A stretch of 64,000 nucleotides of DNA from the NCBI RefSeq assembly GCF_018122595.1, contig NZ_JAGRQH010000006.1, forward strand, positions 53,920 through 117,919. The letters run 5' to 3'. The notes under the pieces are model-generated. The model was not told the DNA's origin, made no database searches, and was given only the letters and a program-made list of their open reading frames with translations. The translations under genes and the position numbers were made by a program. Below are positions 52,438 to 61,896 of the stretch, piece by piece. Each line of letters begins with the position of its first letter. Position 1 is the first letter of the stretch. The DNA is from Neokomagataea anthophila (GTDB lineage Bacteria > Pseudomonadota > Alphaproteobacteria > Acetobacterales > Acetobacteraceae).

Positions 52438-53565
52438 ATGGGCATCATGCAGAGATTTTCGTTTTTCCGTCCGGTTTTGTTGGGAATGCTGTCTGTTCTG
52501 GCGGCGTGTGGTCCGATAGGGCCTGCGCATTTGCAGAATGATCAGTTGGAGTATTCGCGCGCACTTGGGGAAACGCAAAAGCGTGAAATGCTGCTGAACA
52601 TCGTACGTTTGCGTTATGCGGATCCGCCGACATTCTTGGACACGACGCAGGTCATTGCGGGTTATAGTTTAACGCGGAGTGTGTCTGGCGGGTTTTATGC
52701 CTATCCAGCAACGGCGGTGAGCAATTATCTGAGTGGTTCGGGGTCTCTAACGTCCGGCGAGAGCCCGACCTTTACCTATCAGCCAGTGACGGGTGAACAA
52801 TACGCAGAAAATATTGTGCGTCCTATTTCCCCAACGGTCATTATGCCGCTGAGCTTAGGCGGGCTGCCGATTGATGTGTTGTTGCGGTTAACGGCGCAAT
52901 CCATTGATGGTTTATCGAATGTGCGGGGGTTAGGGGCTGGGCCGTTCGGTGGTGGCTCAGTGCGGTTCTATCTTTTGTTGCATGATTTGCGGCAGTTGCA
53001 GTTGGCTGGAGCGATGACCATTCGTATTACGAATGATACGCCGCAAGACAGTAAGAATCCGGATGCTAAAAAAGAGAGTGGTTCGGGCGGTGGGGCAGAG
53101 CATGCTTATCTGGTGCTTTCGGCCACGTCTGACAGTAATCTTCTAGCGATTCAGGCAGAAGTACGCCGTTTGGTGCATTTGGACCCGCAAGCTGAAGAAG
53201 CAGAGATTGTTTATGGCCCGTATCCGAAGCATCCGGGGCAAGTGGCAATTTTGACACGCTCTATGCTCGCGATGTTGACGCAACTTGCGTATGAAGTGGA
53301 AGTCCCCGAAGAGGATATTCGTAGTGGACGGACACCGCCGACCATCGGGCAAGTAGGGATTGATAGCCGCCCAGAAGTGGCAATTCATTCAGGGCCAGAT
53401 GCACCTGACCGCCGTTATGCAGCGATTCAGTATAATGACATTTGGTACTGGATTGATGAGAAAGACTTTCAAAGCAAATTGGCCTTTACCATGGTTCAGG
53501 TGTTGAGTGCGCTGGCGGCAACCAATCATGCGGCGGGGGCTGTTGTAACCATTCCTGCTGGTTAA
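52438..53565 (+). CDS. lipoprotein of unknown function
   Basis: 375 residues from the ATG at 52438 (a second ATG at 52447). Signal peptide with a lipobox (SVLAAC, C24 lipidated), so it should be matured by the Lgt in this window. The mature chain has SRALGETQKREMLLNIVRLRYADPP and a repeated beta-rich pattern. I know no family name; similar conserved lipoproteins occur in other proteobacteria. It is alone between dnaK and the GT4 gene. Confidence 0.7.
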   Translation: MGIMQRFSFFRPVLLGMLSVLAACGPIGPAHLQNDQLEYSRALGETQKREMLLNIVRLRYADPPTFLDTTQVIAGYSLTRSVSGGFYAYPATAVSNYLSGSGSLTSGESPTFTYQPVTGEQYAENIVRPISPTVIMPLSLGGLPIDVLLRLTAQSIDGLSNVRGLGAGPFGGGSVRFYLLLHDLRQLQLAGAMTIRITNDTPQDSKNPDAKKESGSGGGAEHAYLVLSATSDSNLLAIQAEVRRLVHLDPQAEEAEIVYGPYPKHPGQVAILTRSMLAMLTQLAYEVEVPEEDIRSGRTPPTIGQVGIDSRPEVAIHSGPDAPDRRYAAIQYNDIWYWIDEKDFQSKLAFTMVQVLSALAATNHAAGAVVTIPAG

Positions 53566-53748
53566 AGGACTACGGCGTGATATTTCCGTCACGTTTGGTG
53601 AGGTTTGTGTTTCTTTTTTCTGTTTGATGTCGTGGGTTTCGTCGCGCCGTGGAGTGTGATGTGCTAAGGCGCGCAAGCTAGGTTCTCGTGTTGGCTTAGA
53701 GGTTTTAGTCTCCCTTTCATTCTGTAGGGTTTGCCGCGCAATTTCATT

Positions 53749-54951
53749 ATGATTAAAGGTTCCTCCATTCGGGCTAGGCGCCCTGTCATACTGCAAGTTC
53801 TGCCAGCGCTCGGTACGGGCGGTTTAGAACGTGGAGCCGTAGAAATTGCGGCGGCTATTCAAAAGGCTGGCGGGGAAGCCGTTGTTGCTGCACATCCGGG
53901 AGCTTTGTTGGTGCAGTTGCATCATGCCGGAGCGGATTATGTTGAGCTGGATTTGCGCAAAAAATCGTTATGGACGGTTTTGCGTGGGGCGCGGGCTTTA
54001 GAACGTATTATTCGTGAATATGGGGTGGATGTTGTGCATGCCCGCTCTCGTATTCCGGCATGGGCTGCGTGGCTGGCTTGTCGCCGCACGGGAACACCCA
54101 TGATTACGACGTGGCATGGGACGCATAACGCCACTTGGTGGGGGAAACGGCTTTATAATTCTGTTTTGGTTCGTGGAACGCGGGTCATTGCCATTTCACG
54201 CTATATTGCTGGGCGTATGGTAGAAGAATACGGCGTATCTTCTGAAAAATTACGGATTATTCCGCGCGGCGCAGACCCCGTCCGTTTCGACCCGGCAGTG
54301 GTGTCTGGGGAGCGGATTCAGAATTTGGCTAGTGCGTGGGATTTGCCTCATGGAGCCCGTGTTATTCTGATGCCTGCGCGTTTGACGCGTTGGAAAGGGC
54401 AGGGTGTGTTGGTTGAAGCCTTGGCGCGATTGCGCCGGTTACTGCCTTCTGGTTGGGTCTGTGTTTTTATCGGCCCGGAAACGGACACGAATTTTGCGTC
54501 ATGGTTGGGTAAGCGGGTGACCGCGCTGGAATTGCGTAGCTGGGTGCGATTTGCAGGGACTTGCTCTGACATGGCAGCGGCATATGCCTTGGCTGATGTG
54601 GTGGTTGCACCGTCTTTGCGGCCAGAGCCTTTTGGGCGAACGGTTGTAGAAGCACAGCTTATGGGCAAGCCGGTGGTGGGTACGGCGCAAGGCGCGATGA
54701 TGGAAACGATTTTGCCGGATGAAACCGGTGTGGTTGTGCCGCCTTATGATGAAGAGGCTTTGGCAGTCGTTCTGGAGCGTTTGTTAACGACGGAAGCGGA
54801 TACGCTGGCTTATTTAGCAGAGAATGCACGTGCGCATGTTTTGCGTGATTATACGACGCGGAAAATGCAGGCAGCGACGTTGGGTGTATACGATGAAGTG
54901 CTAGGTACGGCGCTGCGTCAGAAGTTTGAAGGAGAGTGTCTTGGGCGATGA
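53749..54951 (+). CDS. GT4 family glycosyltransferase
   Basis: 400 residues from the ATG at 53749; the frame reaches a TTG at 53731. GT-B fold: N-terminal LQVLPALGTGGLERGAVEIA, then VVHARSRIPAWAAWLACRRT, PMITTWHGTHN, ISRYIAGRMVEEYGV and the C-terminal donor site SLRPEPFGRTVVEAQLMGKPVV (E-x7-E). Likely builds lipopolysaccharide core or an exopolysaccharide. It is followed by a small gene that overlaps its end. Confidence 0.86.
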   Translation: MIKGSSIRARRPVILQVLPALGTGGLERGAVEIAAAIQKAGGEAVVAAHPGALLVQLHHAGADYVELDLRKKSLWTVLRGARALERIIREYGVDVVHARSRIPAWAAWLACRRTGTPMITTWHGTHNATWWGKRLYNSVLVRGTRVIAISRYIAGRMVEEYGVSSEKLRIIPRGADPVRFDPAVVSGERIQNLASAWDLPHGARVILMPARLTRWKGQGVLVEALARLRRLLPSGWVCVFIGPETDTNFASWLGKRVTALELRSWVRFAGTCSDMAAAYALADVVVAPSLRPEPFGRTVVEAQLMGKPVVGTAQGAMMETILPDETGVVVPPYDEEALAVVLERLLTTEADTLAYLAENARAHVLRDYTTRKMQAATLGVYDEVLGTALRQKFEGECLGR

Positions 54952-55117
54952 GGTGAAGGCGGCGAATGCGTCGGAGAAAACAGAAGGCACTGAAGATCAA
55001 CAGCATGTGACAAGTCGTGTGCAGCAAGCGCAGGAAGAGCGGCGTTTAAGGGAGGCAAAGGCGTTACGGGCTAATTTAATGCGCCGGAAACAGCAACAGC
55101 GTACCCGCCCAGAATGA
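54941..55117 (+). CDS. small basic helical protein, unknown
   Basis: 58 residues from TTG at 54941, with AAGGAGAG seven bases upstream; earlier starts lack this. Acidic-then-basic, ending LRANLMRRKQQQRTRPE. A similar short protein with an RRKxQ tail is often found near murA in alphaproteobacteria, from memory. It overlaps the GT4 gene by 11 bases and the DMT gene by 4 (ATGA). Confidence 0.55.
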   Translation: MGDEVKAANASEKTEGTEDQQHVTSRVQQAQEERRLREAKALRANLMRRKQQQRTRPE

Positions 55118-56019
55118 GCACTGCGCGGCATGGGAGTGTTTTGTCCCTACAAGAATTAGCGCTTACCTTTATTACGTGCTTGTGGGGTGGGACGTTTCTT
55201 GTGCTGCACATTGCGATGCAGCATTGTGGACCTTTGTTTTTCGTTGGTATCCGCTTTCTCCTCGCCGCAGTGATGGTTGCGCTGTTAGCCGGTAAAAGCA
55301 TGCTTTGTTTGCAGCGCCGCGAAGTGTGGGCTGGAGTTTTTATCGGTATCGCATTGGCTCTGGGCTACGCACTGCAATGTATGGGGCTGGAGAGTATTAC
55401 GTCCAGTCGTTCGGCATTTTTGACGGCGTTGTATGTGCCATTAGTGCCGTTATTCCAGTGGGTGTTACTGCGTAAGAAACCGCATTTAATGAACTTTATT
55501 GGGATTGGTTGCGCTTTCGTGGGGTTGGTTGTGATAGCAGGGCCAGCAGCGCTTCAATTGTCTTTAAGTCATGGCGACGCCATGACGGTTTTCGCGGCTT
55601 TAGCCATTGCGTTGGAAATTGTTTTTATCAGTCTATTTGCCCAAGGTGTGGATAGTCGCCGTGTTACGGTCATGCAACTTGCTGCGGGCGGGTGTGTGTC
55701 TGTGTTGCTTATGCCTGTCGTTGGGGAGGCGGTGCCGACATTTTCTTGGGTTTGGTTGGTGTGTGCGTTCGGCTTAGCGTTACTGAGTGCGCTTGTGCAA
55801 CTGATCATGAACTGGGCACAAAAATCTGTCTCTCCGGCTAAGGCAACGGTGATTTATGCAGGTGAGCCTGTTTGGGGTGGCCTAGTGGGGTGGTTGGCTG
55901 GAGATGTTTTAGGAGTGAACACTTTGCTCGGTGCTGCGTTGATTGTGGCTGGTGTCATCATCAGTGAATTAAAGCCGCGTCGGGGTGGGAAAGTGCCGAT
56001 GACGTCCTCTTCTGCGTAG
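55114..56019 (+). CDS. DMT superfamily transporter (EamA domains)
   Basis: 301 residues, ten membrane helices in two EamA repeats (LALTFITCLWGGTFLVLHIA; ITSSRSAFLTALYVPLVPLF; and ATVIYAGEPVWGGLVGWLAG in the second). Such carriers usually export metabolites. Starts within the stop of the small gene, so it is translationally coupled to it. Confidence 0.85.
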   Translation: MSTARHGSVLSLQELALTFITCLWGGTFLVLHIAMQHCGPLFFVGIRFLLAAVMVALLAGKSMLCLQRREVWAGVFIGIALALGYALQCMGLESITSSRSAFLTALYVPLVPLFQWVLLRKKPHLMNFIGIGCAFVGLVVIAGPAALQLSLSHGDAMTVFAALAIALEIVFISLFAQGVDSRRVTVMQLAAGGCVSVLLMPVVGEAVPTFSWVWLVCAFGLALLSALVQLIMNWAQKSVSPAKATVIYAGEPVWGGLVGWLAGDVLGVNTLLGAALIVAGVIISELKPRRGGKVPMTSSSA

Positions 56020-56063
56020 AGAACGTCTTGTCACGCATTGCACCGTGGGCACGGTATCGCTAG

Positions 56064-56084
56064 AGCAGGGAAGAGACCCCTGCT
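56064..56084 (+). other. hairpin in the dcd leader
   Basis: AGCAGGG pairs with CCCTGCT over a 7-base loop, directly before the AAGGA ribosome binding site of dcd. It could end the DMT transcript partly or influence dcd translation; no T-run. Confidence 0.3.
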
Positions 56085-56098
56085 GAAGGATAATAACA

Positions 56099-56650
56099 AT
56101 GCCAATCATGCCTGATACTTGGATCCGCCAGATGGCGACGGAACGCGGGATGATTGAGCCTTTTGTTGAAGCGCAGAAGCGTGAAGGTGTTATTTCTTAC
56201 GGGCTGTCGTCCTACGGGTATGATGCGCGTGTTGCGGATGAGTTCCGTATTTTTACGGATGTAGACAGCGCGATTGTTGATCCGAAGAACTTTACGCAGA
56301 ACAGTTTTGTGACGCGCCATGGCGATATTACGATTCCGCCGAATAGTTTTGCGCTGGCGCATACGGTCGAATATTTCCGGATTCCACGTGATACGTTGGT
56401 CGTGTGTTTAGGAAAGTCGACCTATGCTCGCTGTGGTATTATTGTAAATGTGACACCGCTTGAACCCGAATGGGAGGGGCAGGTGACCATTGAAATCAGT
56501 AATACGACGCCACTTCCCGCGCGTATTTATGCCAATGAAGGTATTTGCCAGTTCTTGTTCTTCCAGGGCGCGAGCCCATGTGAAGTGAGCTATGCTGATC
56601 GTGCTGGTAAATATATGCGCCAATCTGGTGTAACCACTCCCCGCCTTTAA
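56099..56650 (+). CDS. dcd: dCTP deaminase
   Basis: Converts dCTP to dUTP, feeding dUMP/dTMP synthesis. 183 residues; family motifs [45 protein letters not shown] (catalytic glutamate) and GICQFLFF are intact. AAGGA precedes the ATG. Confidence 0.97.
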   Translation: MPIMPDTWIRQMATERGMIEPFVEAQKREGVISYGLSSYGYDARVADEFRIFTDVDSAIVDPKNFTQNSFVTRHGDITIPPNSFALAHTVEYFRIPRDTLVVCLGKSTYARCGIIVNVTPLEPEWEGQVTIEISNTTPLPARIYANEGICQFLFFQGASPCEVSYADRAGKYMRQSGVTTPRL

Positions 56651-56680
56651 TTTTTTCTTCGCTCTCGAGGATCGTAGATC

Positions 56681-57943
56681 ATGGACCGTTTTATTATTCG
56701 TGGCGGTAAACGCCTTGAGGGCGAAATTGAAATCGCCGGGGCAAAGAATTCTGGCTTGAAGCTGATGGTGGCAGGTTTGCTCTGCCCTGAGCGTCTGGTT
56801 CTGTCGAATGTGCCGCAAATTGCGGATATTCGGACCATGTGTGATTTGCTTCAACGCTTGGGGCTGACGGTTGAGCCATGTGGGCCACGTACGTTGTCCA
56901 TCGGTGGCGAGATTGCCTCGATTGAAGCGCCGTATGATGTCGTCTCTAAGATGCGTGCGTCTATCTTGGTTTTGGGGCCTCTTTTGGCACGTCGCCGTGA
57001 AGCACGCGTGTCTTTGCCGGGTGGCTGTGCCATTGGTACGCGGCCTGTTGATTTGCACTTGAAGGGCTTGGAAGTCCTCGGGGCGAAAATTGACCTTGAA
57101 GGCGGTTATATTAATGCCTCTGCGCCAGATGGTTTAAAGGGGGGCCGGATTATTCTGCCTTTCGCGAGTGTGGGCGCGACGGAAAATCTGTTGATGGCAG
57201 CAACTTTGGCGGATGGCCGCACGGAAATTGTGAATGCCGCACGTGAGCCAGAGATTGAAGACCTAGCGAATTGCTTAAATGCGATGGGGGCTAAGGTCAC
57301 GGGGGCTGGGTCAGGTACGCTGGTGATTGAGGGCGTTAAGGCGCTGCATGGCGCAGAATATGCTGTGATGCCAGACCGGATTGAGTGCGGGACTTATGCT
57401 TGTGCTGCGGGTATTACGGGCGGTGATCTGTTGCTGGTTGGTGGCCGTGCTCAAGATTTGGGTGCTGTGATCCGTACGTTAGAAGAGACGGGTGTACAGG
57501 TGATTGAAGAGGCGCGTGGTTTGCGTGTGCGCCGCACCGGGCCGTTGCGTGGTGTAGATATTGTGACGGAGCCTTATCCGGGTTTCCCGACGGATATGCA
57601 GGCGCAGTTCATGGCAATGTTGGCGGTTGCGGAAGGTGCCTCGACGATCACGGAAACGATTTTTGAAAATCGTTTCATGCATGTGCCTGAGTTGAATCGT
57701 ATGGGTGCGCAGATTAAGCCGCAGGGTCGTTCAGTGATCATTCGTGGTGTTGAACGTTTGTCTGGCGCGCCTGTGATGGCGACAGATCTGCGGGCATCAT
57801 TTTCGTTGATTCTGGCAGGTTTGGCGGCTGAGGGCGAAACGCAATTAGGCGATATTCATCATCTGGACCGAGGTTATGAAGGTGTGGACCGTAAGCTTGC
57901 GGCATGTGGTGCCGATATTGAACGTGTCACGCTGAAGGATTGA
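56681..57943 (+). CDS. murA: UDP-N-acetylglucosamine 1-carboxyvinyltransferase
   Basis: First committed step of peptidoglycan synthesis: enolpyruvyl transfer from PEP to UDP-GlcNAc. 420 residues; N-terminal [23 protein letters not shown], catalytic C116 in [16 protein letters not shown] (fosfomycin target), and [17 protein letters not shown] precedes the ATG. The stop overlaps the region before msrC. Confidence 0.98.
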   Translation: MDRFIIRGGKRLEGEIEIAGAKNSGLKLMVAGLLCPERLVLSNVPQIADIRTMCDLLQRLGLTVEPCGPRTLSIGGEIASIEAPYDVVSKMRASILVLGPLLARRREARVSLPGGCAIGTRPVDLHLKGLEVLGAKIDLEGGYINASAPDGLKGGRIILPFASVGATENLLMAATLADGRTEIVNAAREPEIEDLANCLNAMGAKVTGAGSGTLVIEGVKALHGAEYAVMPDRIECGTYACAAGITGGDLLLVGGRAQDLGAVIRTLEETGVQVIEEARGLRVRRTGPLRGVDIVTEPYPGFPTDMQAQFMAMLAVAEGASTITETIFENRFMHVPELNRMGAQIKPQGRSVIIRGVERLSGAPVMATDLRASFSLILAGLAAEGETQLGDIHHLDRGYEGVDRKLAACGADIERVTLKD

Positions 57944-57948
57944 GTGAG

Positions 57949-58422
57949 ATGAGTGCGCCAGCACAGCGTTTAACGTTGGAAGATTTGGTCAGTTCTGTGG
58001 AGGCCGTGGTTTCGACAGAGAACGATTTTATTGCGAATATGGCCAATGTTTCAGCGCTTATTTTTGAAGCGTTGTCTGATGTGAATTGGGCAGGGTTTTA
58101 TATCTTGAGGGGCCAAGAATTGGTTCTGGGGCCGTTCCAAGGGCGTATGGCGTGTACACGTATTCCAGTAGGGCGTGGCGTTTGCGGTGTCGCGGCTGAA
58201 CAACGTGTGACGCAACGTGTGGACGATGTACACGCTTTTCCGGGGCATATTGCGTGTGATGCGGCTTCGGCGTCAGAAATTGTGGTGCCATTATTTTCTG
58301 ACGGAGTACTTATTGGTGTTTTGGATATTGATAGCCCTGTGAAAGCCCGCTTTGGCGTGGATGAACAGGTTATTGTGGAGCAGGTCGCGGCTCTGGTCGG
58401 GCAGTGTTACCGGGTTAGGTAG
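57949..58422 (+). CDS. msrC: free methionine-(R)-sulfoxide reductase (fRMsr)
   Basis: GAF-domain enzyme that repairs free methionine-R-sulfoxide. 157 residues from ATG at 57949; a TTG at 57940 in the murA end is less likely. The three redox cysteines are C69 (RMACTRIP), C79 (GRGVCG) and C103 (HIACDAAS), as in the E. coli enzyme. Follows murA by 5 bases. Confidence 0.92.
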   Translation: MSAPAQRLTLEDLVSSVEAVVSTENDFIANMANVSALIFEALSDVNWAGFYILRGQELVLGPFQGRMACTRIPVGRGVCGVAAEQRVTQRVDDVHAFPGHIACDAASASEIVVPLFSDGVLIGVLDIDSPVKARFGVDEQVIVEQVAALVGQCYRVR

Positions 58423-58466
58423 TCTATACGTCGCGTCTTTTGTCGTATGTCTGATGGCGTAGATAT

Positions 58467-58506
58467 AAAAAACCCCCGCTTCTCAGGAGAGAGGCGGGGG
58501 TTTTTG
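58467..58506. terminator. bidirectional terminator
   Basis: A 12-bp stem (CCCCCGCTTCTC with GAGAGGCGGGGG, one G-U) closes AGGA and is flanked by A- and T-runs. Serves msrC and the converging TonB receptor gene. Confidence 0.94.
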
Positions 58507-58519
58507 TGAAATGATGGTC

Positions 58520-61099
58520 TTAGAATGTTGCGTTGATACGGCCGTAGTAATAGCCGCCAGCCATCGGAACTTGTGCGGATGACGTGTCATACAGAGCTGC
58601 GCCGTATTGGCTCAGGACTTGTGGCAGCTTGCGTGGGCGAATGTTGAAGATGTTGTTCGCACCGACTGCGAAGTGCCAGTGTTCATCGGCGCGGTAGCCA
58701 ACTTCAAGATCGGTCAGCCAGCGTGGTGTGTTGTTGAATTGTGCAAAGCAGGTGTTGGAGTAACGGAGTGCTTTGCCGGTTGCACCACATGTTGCTGAGG
58801 CTGGGGTCCAGTCTTGGTAGGTCATCATGTCTGTGGTTTGACCATAGCGTGTTTGGCGCAGGTTCACGTCCCATGAGCCGACAGTGTAGTAGGCGTTAAG
58901 GATGAGTTTGCTGCGTGGGTAGCTGGTGGTCAGGTAACCAATGGTTTGTGCATTGAGCAGGGATTGGCCGTTGCTATCCGTGCCAGCGTGATGCAGGCGT
59001 GTACGATTGAGGTCCAACGAAGCGGTCAGCATCACGTTGCCGTATTTATGCAGGCGCAGCATGTAGTCTGTTTTGATGTCCAGACCTTGTGTACGTGTGC
59101 TTGCAACATTGCCGAAGTAATAGGCAGAAATATTGGAGAGATCCATGCTGCCGAGCGGGAGGGCGTAGCCCATTGCTTGGATGGCATTGACCGCTGCTTG
59201 CCCTTTGGTGGTGCCGCCTTGTGCGATACGGTCCCGCAGGTTGATTTGGTACACATCGGCTTCAACATGCCAGCCTTTAAGGGGCTCGGTGACGATACCA
59301 CCGCTTGCGCTGACATCACGTTCAGGCTTCAGTGGGCTTGCGCCGAGTAGGCGTGCCGCGCTGGAGTTGACGGGCAGGAGACCACTCGCTTGGGTGGGGT
59401 TCACGTTCATGGTGCTGTAGTGCTGTTCCGCGAGGGTTGGTGCGCGGAAGCCAGTGCTGATCGTACCACGAACGGCCAAGCGTGGGGTGACATCGTAGCG
59501 GGTTGAGACCTTGCCGTTTTGGGTATTCCCAAAGTCGGTATAGTGCTCGACGCGCCCTGCGAAATCGAGGTCCCACTGTTTGAGTGGGTGGAAATCAGCG
59601 TCTGCATACCCAGCCCAGACGTCACGGCTCCAATTACCTGCGCTTTGTGGGCGTAGGCCAGCATAGCCTTGTGTGCCGCCGACTTCATAAGAAGCGGGGT
59701 TGCCAGCGGTGATTTGGTACATATCGAGGTGGTGTTCGCCACCAAAGGCGAAGACAACCGGGACGCTGTTCATAAGTGTGAAGTGACGGCGCAGGTCTAG
59801 ATTGTTGGTCCATTGTGCACTGCGATAGCTGAGGGCGCGTACATCCGTGGGGGACCAGCCACAGCCTAGGCTGGAGATATTGGCAACGTTCCCGTTGTTA
59901 CAGGTTGATCCGAGCATTCCTGTATTAACGGTATTTTTGGTGCCGATGGTGTCTTCATCAGCGCCGTAAACAGTGCTGAGATCCCAATCAAAGCCAAAGA
60001 GGTTTTGTCCCTTTAAGCCCAGTGTTGCGGCATAGTCGTTTTCTTCGATCGTTTCGGTCGGAGAGAAGCCGTAGGGGTATAATGTGGGTGCAACGGTTGG
60101 TACGCGATAGTTTTGAATCGCCTCTGCGTGGCGGTGCGCGTACGTAATTTGTCCGTAGAAGTCGACGTTTTCGGCGATTTTTTTGCCAAAATCGATGCCG
60201 AGATTCTCACGTGTTTCTTCGGGTGTGCTTGTGATCTTATTGGAGTTGGTTGGCACTTTAATGGCATTAGCCACTACGCCGGTATAATAGCCATTTGTGT
60301 TGGCGCCTGTGGGCCAATATCCGAGCAGGCGGTGGTCTTTCGCATCACCGAAGAAATGGTCGGTGTGGTAGACTTGCCCACTGAGATGCAAGTACCCATC
60401 GGTTCCAAGTTTCATACCGCCATCGGCATTGACCTGATACTGCCAGCCATCCCCATTATAGGCATTAGCCCCGGTTTGGGCGGACATGTTCAGGCCGTGG
60501 TCTTGTTTTTTGGTGATGATATTGACAACGCCAGCGATGGCGTCTGAGCCGTACATTGCCGCAGCGCCGTCTTCAAGCACTTCAATATGATCAATCATAT
60601 TGGCCGGGATCATATTCAGATCGACCGGTGTGGCTCCAAATTGTGGGCCAGAGTTTTGGACAATATTGCCTGTCACGTGGCGGCGTTTGCCATCCACAAG
60701 GATCAGTACTTGGTTTGGGTTTAAGCCACGCATTTGGATGGATGAGGTGAGCGAGGCGGTGTCCGAACCTTTAGCGGCTACGTTGATGGACGTGTATGTT
60801 TTGGTGAGCGCATCGGCCAAATTCATTTGACCTGAGCGACGGAGTGTAGCGGCGCTCACAACACTAATCGGGCTAGTACTTTCTCGTGCGTGGCGGTTGC
60901 TAGCATGTGTTCCCGTGATGATCATGACCTCACTGCCACCATTTTGGATGGCGTGTGGACGCGGCTTTTGAGGCGCTGTTACAGCTTTTGCAGGGGTAGG
61001 ACGCTTATTGCTGCTGGGGGCAGGTTTTGCGTGTGCAAAGCTTGAAGAAATCGCCAAGAGTGCGGTTGTGGTGAGGCATAAAGATCGGACCGGGAACAT
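58520..61099 (-). CDS. TonB-dependent outer-membrane receptor
   Basis: 859 residues from the ATG at 61099 (the TTG at 61102 is not needed). Signal peptide LTTTALLAISSSFAHA; plug domain with SSIQMRGLNPNQVLILVDGKRRHVTG, DHIEVLEDGAAAMYGSDAIAGVVNIITKK; then a long beta-barrel ending YYYGRINATF with a C-terminal Phe. A TonB box is not clear. Substrate (iron chelate, vitamin or sugar) cannot be told; no siderophore genes are near. Confidence 0.93.
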   Translation of the reverse strand: MFPVRSLCLTTTALLAISSSFAHAKPAPSSNKRPTPAKAVTAPQKPRPHAIQNGGSEVMIITGTHASNRHARESTSPISVVSAATLRRSGQMNLADALTKTYTSINVAAKGSDTASLTSSIQMRGLNPNQVLILVDGKRRHVTGNIVQNSGPQFGATPVDLNMIPANMIDHIEVLEDGAAAMYGSDAIAGVVNIITKKQDHGLNMSAQTGANAYNGDGWQYQVNADGGMKLGTDGYLHLSGQVYHTDHFFGDAKDHRLLGYWPTGANTNGYYTGVVANAIKVPTNSNKITSTPEETRENLGIDFGKKIAENVDFYGQITYAHRHAEAIQNYRVPTVAPTLYPYGFSPTETIEENDYAATLGLKGQNLFGFDWDLSTVYGADEDTIGTKNTVNTGMLGSTCNNGNVANISSLGCGWSPTDVRALSYRSAQWTNNLDLRRHFTLMNSVPVVFAFGGEHHLDMYQITAGNPASYEVGGTQGYAGLRPQSAGNWSRDVWAGYADADFHPLKQWDLDFAGRVEHYTDFGNTQNGKVSTRYDVTPRLAVRGTISTGFRAPTLAEQHYSTMNVNPTQASGLLPVNSSAARLLGASPLKPERDVSASGGIVTEPLKGWHVEADVYQINLRDRIAQGGTTKGQAAVNAIQAMGYALPLGSMDLSNISAYYFGNVASTRTQGLDIKTDYMLRLHKYGNVMLTASLDLNRTRLHHAGTDSNGQSLLNAQTIGYLTTSYPRSKLILNAYYTVGSWDVNLRQTRYGQTTDMMTYQDWTPASATCGATGKALRYSNTCFAQFNNTPRWLTDLEVGYRADEHWHFAVGANNIFNIRPRKLPQVLSQYGAALYDTSSAQVPMAGGYYYGRINATF

Positions 61100-61268
61100 C
61101 AATTCAGGACTCTCCGTAGTTGTTCATAGTGATTTTGAACTTATTTTTACAGAGACTCGTACCGGTAACGGTTTGTTTCGTAAAGAGACTATTAACGGAA
61201 GGATATGTTTTTATTGCCTTGAGAATGTGTTTTTATGTTTCACTACGGGGTATTAAAAAGAAACATAA

Positions 61269-61306
61269 AGTCTCCTTTCTGAGCATCGGCGGATCAGAAG
61301 GAGACT
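61269..61306 (-). terminator. terminator after the LOG gene
   Basis: Minus strand AGTCTCCTTCTGA pairs with TCAGAAAGGAGACT (one bulge), followed by a T-rich tail. It ends the MFS-LOG transcript ahead of the TonB receptor gene. Confidence 0.7.
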
Positions 61307-61321
61307 GTGAAGTAATTGATT

Positions 61322-61864
61322 TTATACTGTAATTAGTGAGATAAATTCTGATACGTCAGAGCAGATCGTGATGAATGAGCGGGTTTCAGGGGCAACGAAT
61401 CCTTGTTCAACGGCATCATCCAATACTTGGATAAGAGATGTGGCCCAGCCATGAACATTCACGATGGTGATGCTCTTGTTGTGCAAGTTGAGTTGGCGCC
61501 ATGTGACGATTTCCATCATTTCGTCAAATGTGCCGAAGCCGCCGGGTAGAATGGCAAAGGCATCGCTGAGTTCGAACATGCGTGCTTTGCGCGTGTGCAT
61601 ATCTGGTGTGATTTCGAGTTCTGTCACGCCGTGATGCATAATTTCGCGCTGGTGTAGAAATGTTGGGATAATCCCTATGACGCGTCCGCCAGCTTCTAAG
61701 GTGCTGTCTGCTACAGTGCCCATTAAGCCGACGTGACCACCGCCATAGATAAGTGTGATATTTGCTTTTGCGAGCGCTGTTCCAAGTTGTGTCATGCTCT
61801 CGGCATAGGCTGGGTTGTGCCCAAAGCGAGAGCCGCAAAATACAGCGCAAGAACGAATAGTCAT
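61322..61864 (-). CDS. LOG family protein (nucleoside monophosphate phosphoribohydrolase)
   Basis: 180 residues with VFCGSRFGHNPAY, LIYGGGHVGLMG and the catalytic PGGFGTFDEMME. LOG proteins release bases from nucleoside monophosphates, including cytokinin precursors in plants; the bacterial role is purine salvage or unknown. It follows the MFS gene by 32 bases on the same strand. Confidence 0.9.
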   Translation of the reverse strand: MTIRSCAVFCGSRFGHNPAYAESMTQLGTALAKANITLIYGGGHVGLMGTVADSTLEAGGRVIGIIPTFLHQREIMHHGVTELEITPDMHTRKARMFELSDAFAILPGGFGTFDEMMEIVTWRQLNLHNKSITIVNVHGWATSLIQVLDDAVEQGFVAPETRSFITICSDVSEFISLITV

Positions 61865-61896
61865 AAATTTTCGGCCATGTTGAATGGGGTGAAAAG

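Noticed and set aside
53570..53600. CGTGA...TCACG hairpin after the lipoprotein gene as a terminator
   Set aside because: Only five base pairs and no T-run.
54926..54940. Longer N-terminus for the 58-residue gene
   Set aside because: The upstream TTG at 54926 has no ribosome binding site, while AAGGAGAG lies ideally before the TTG at 54941.
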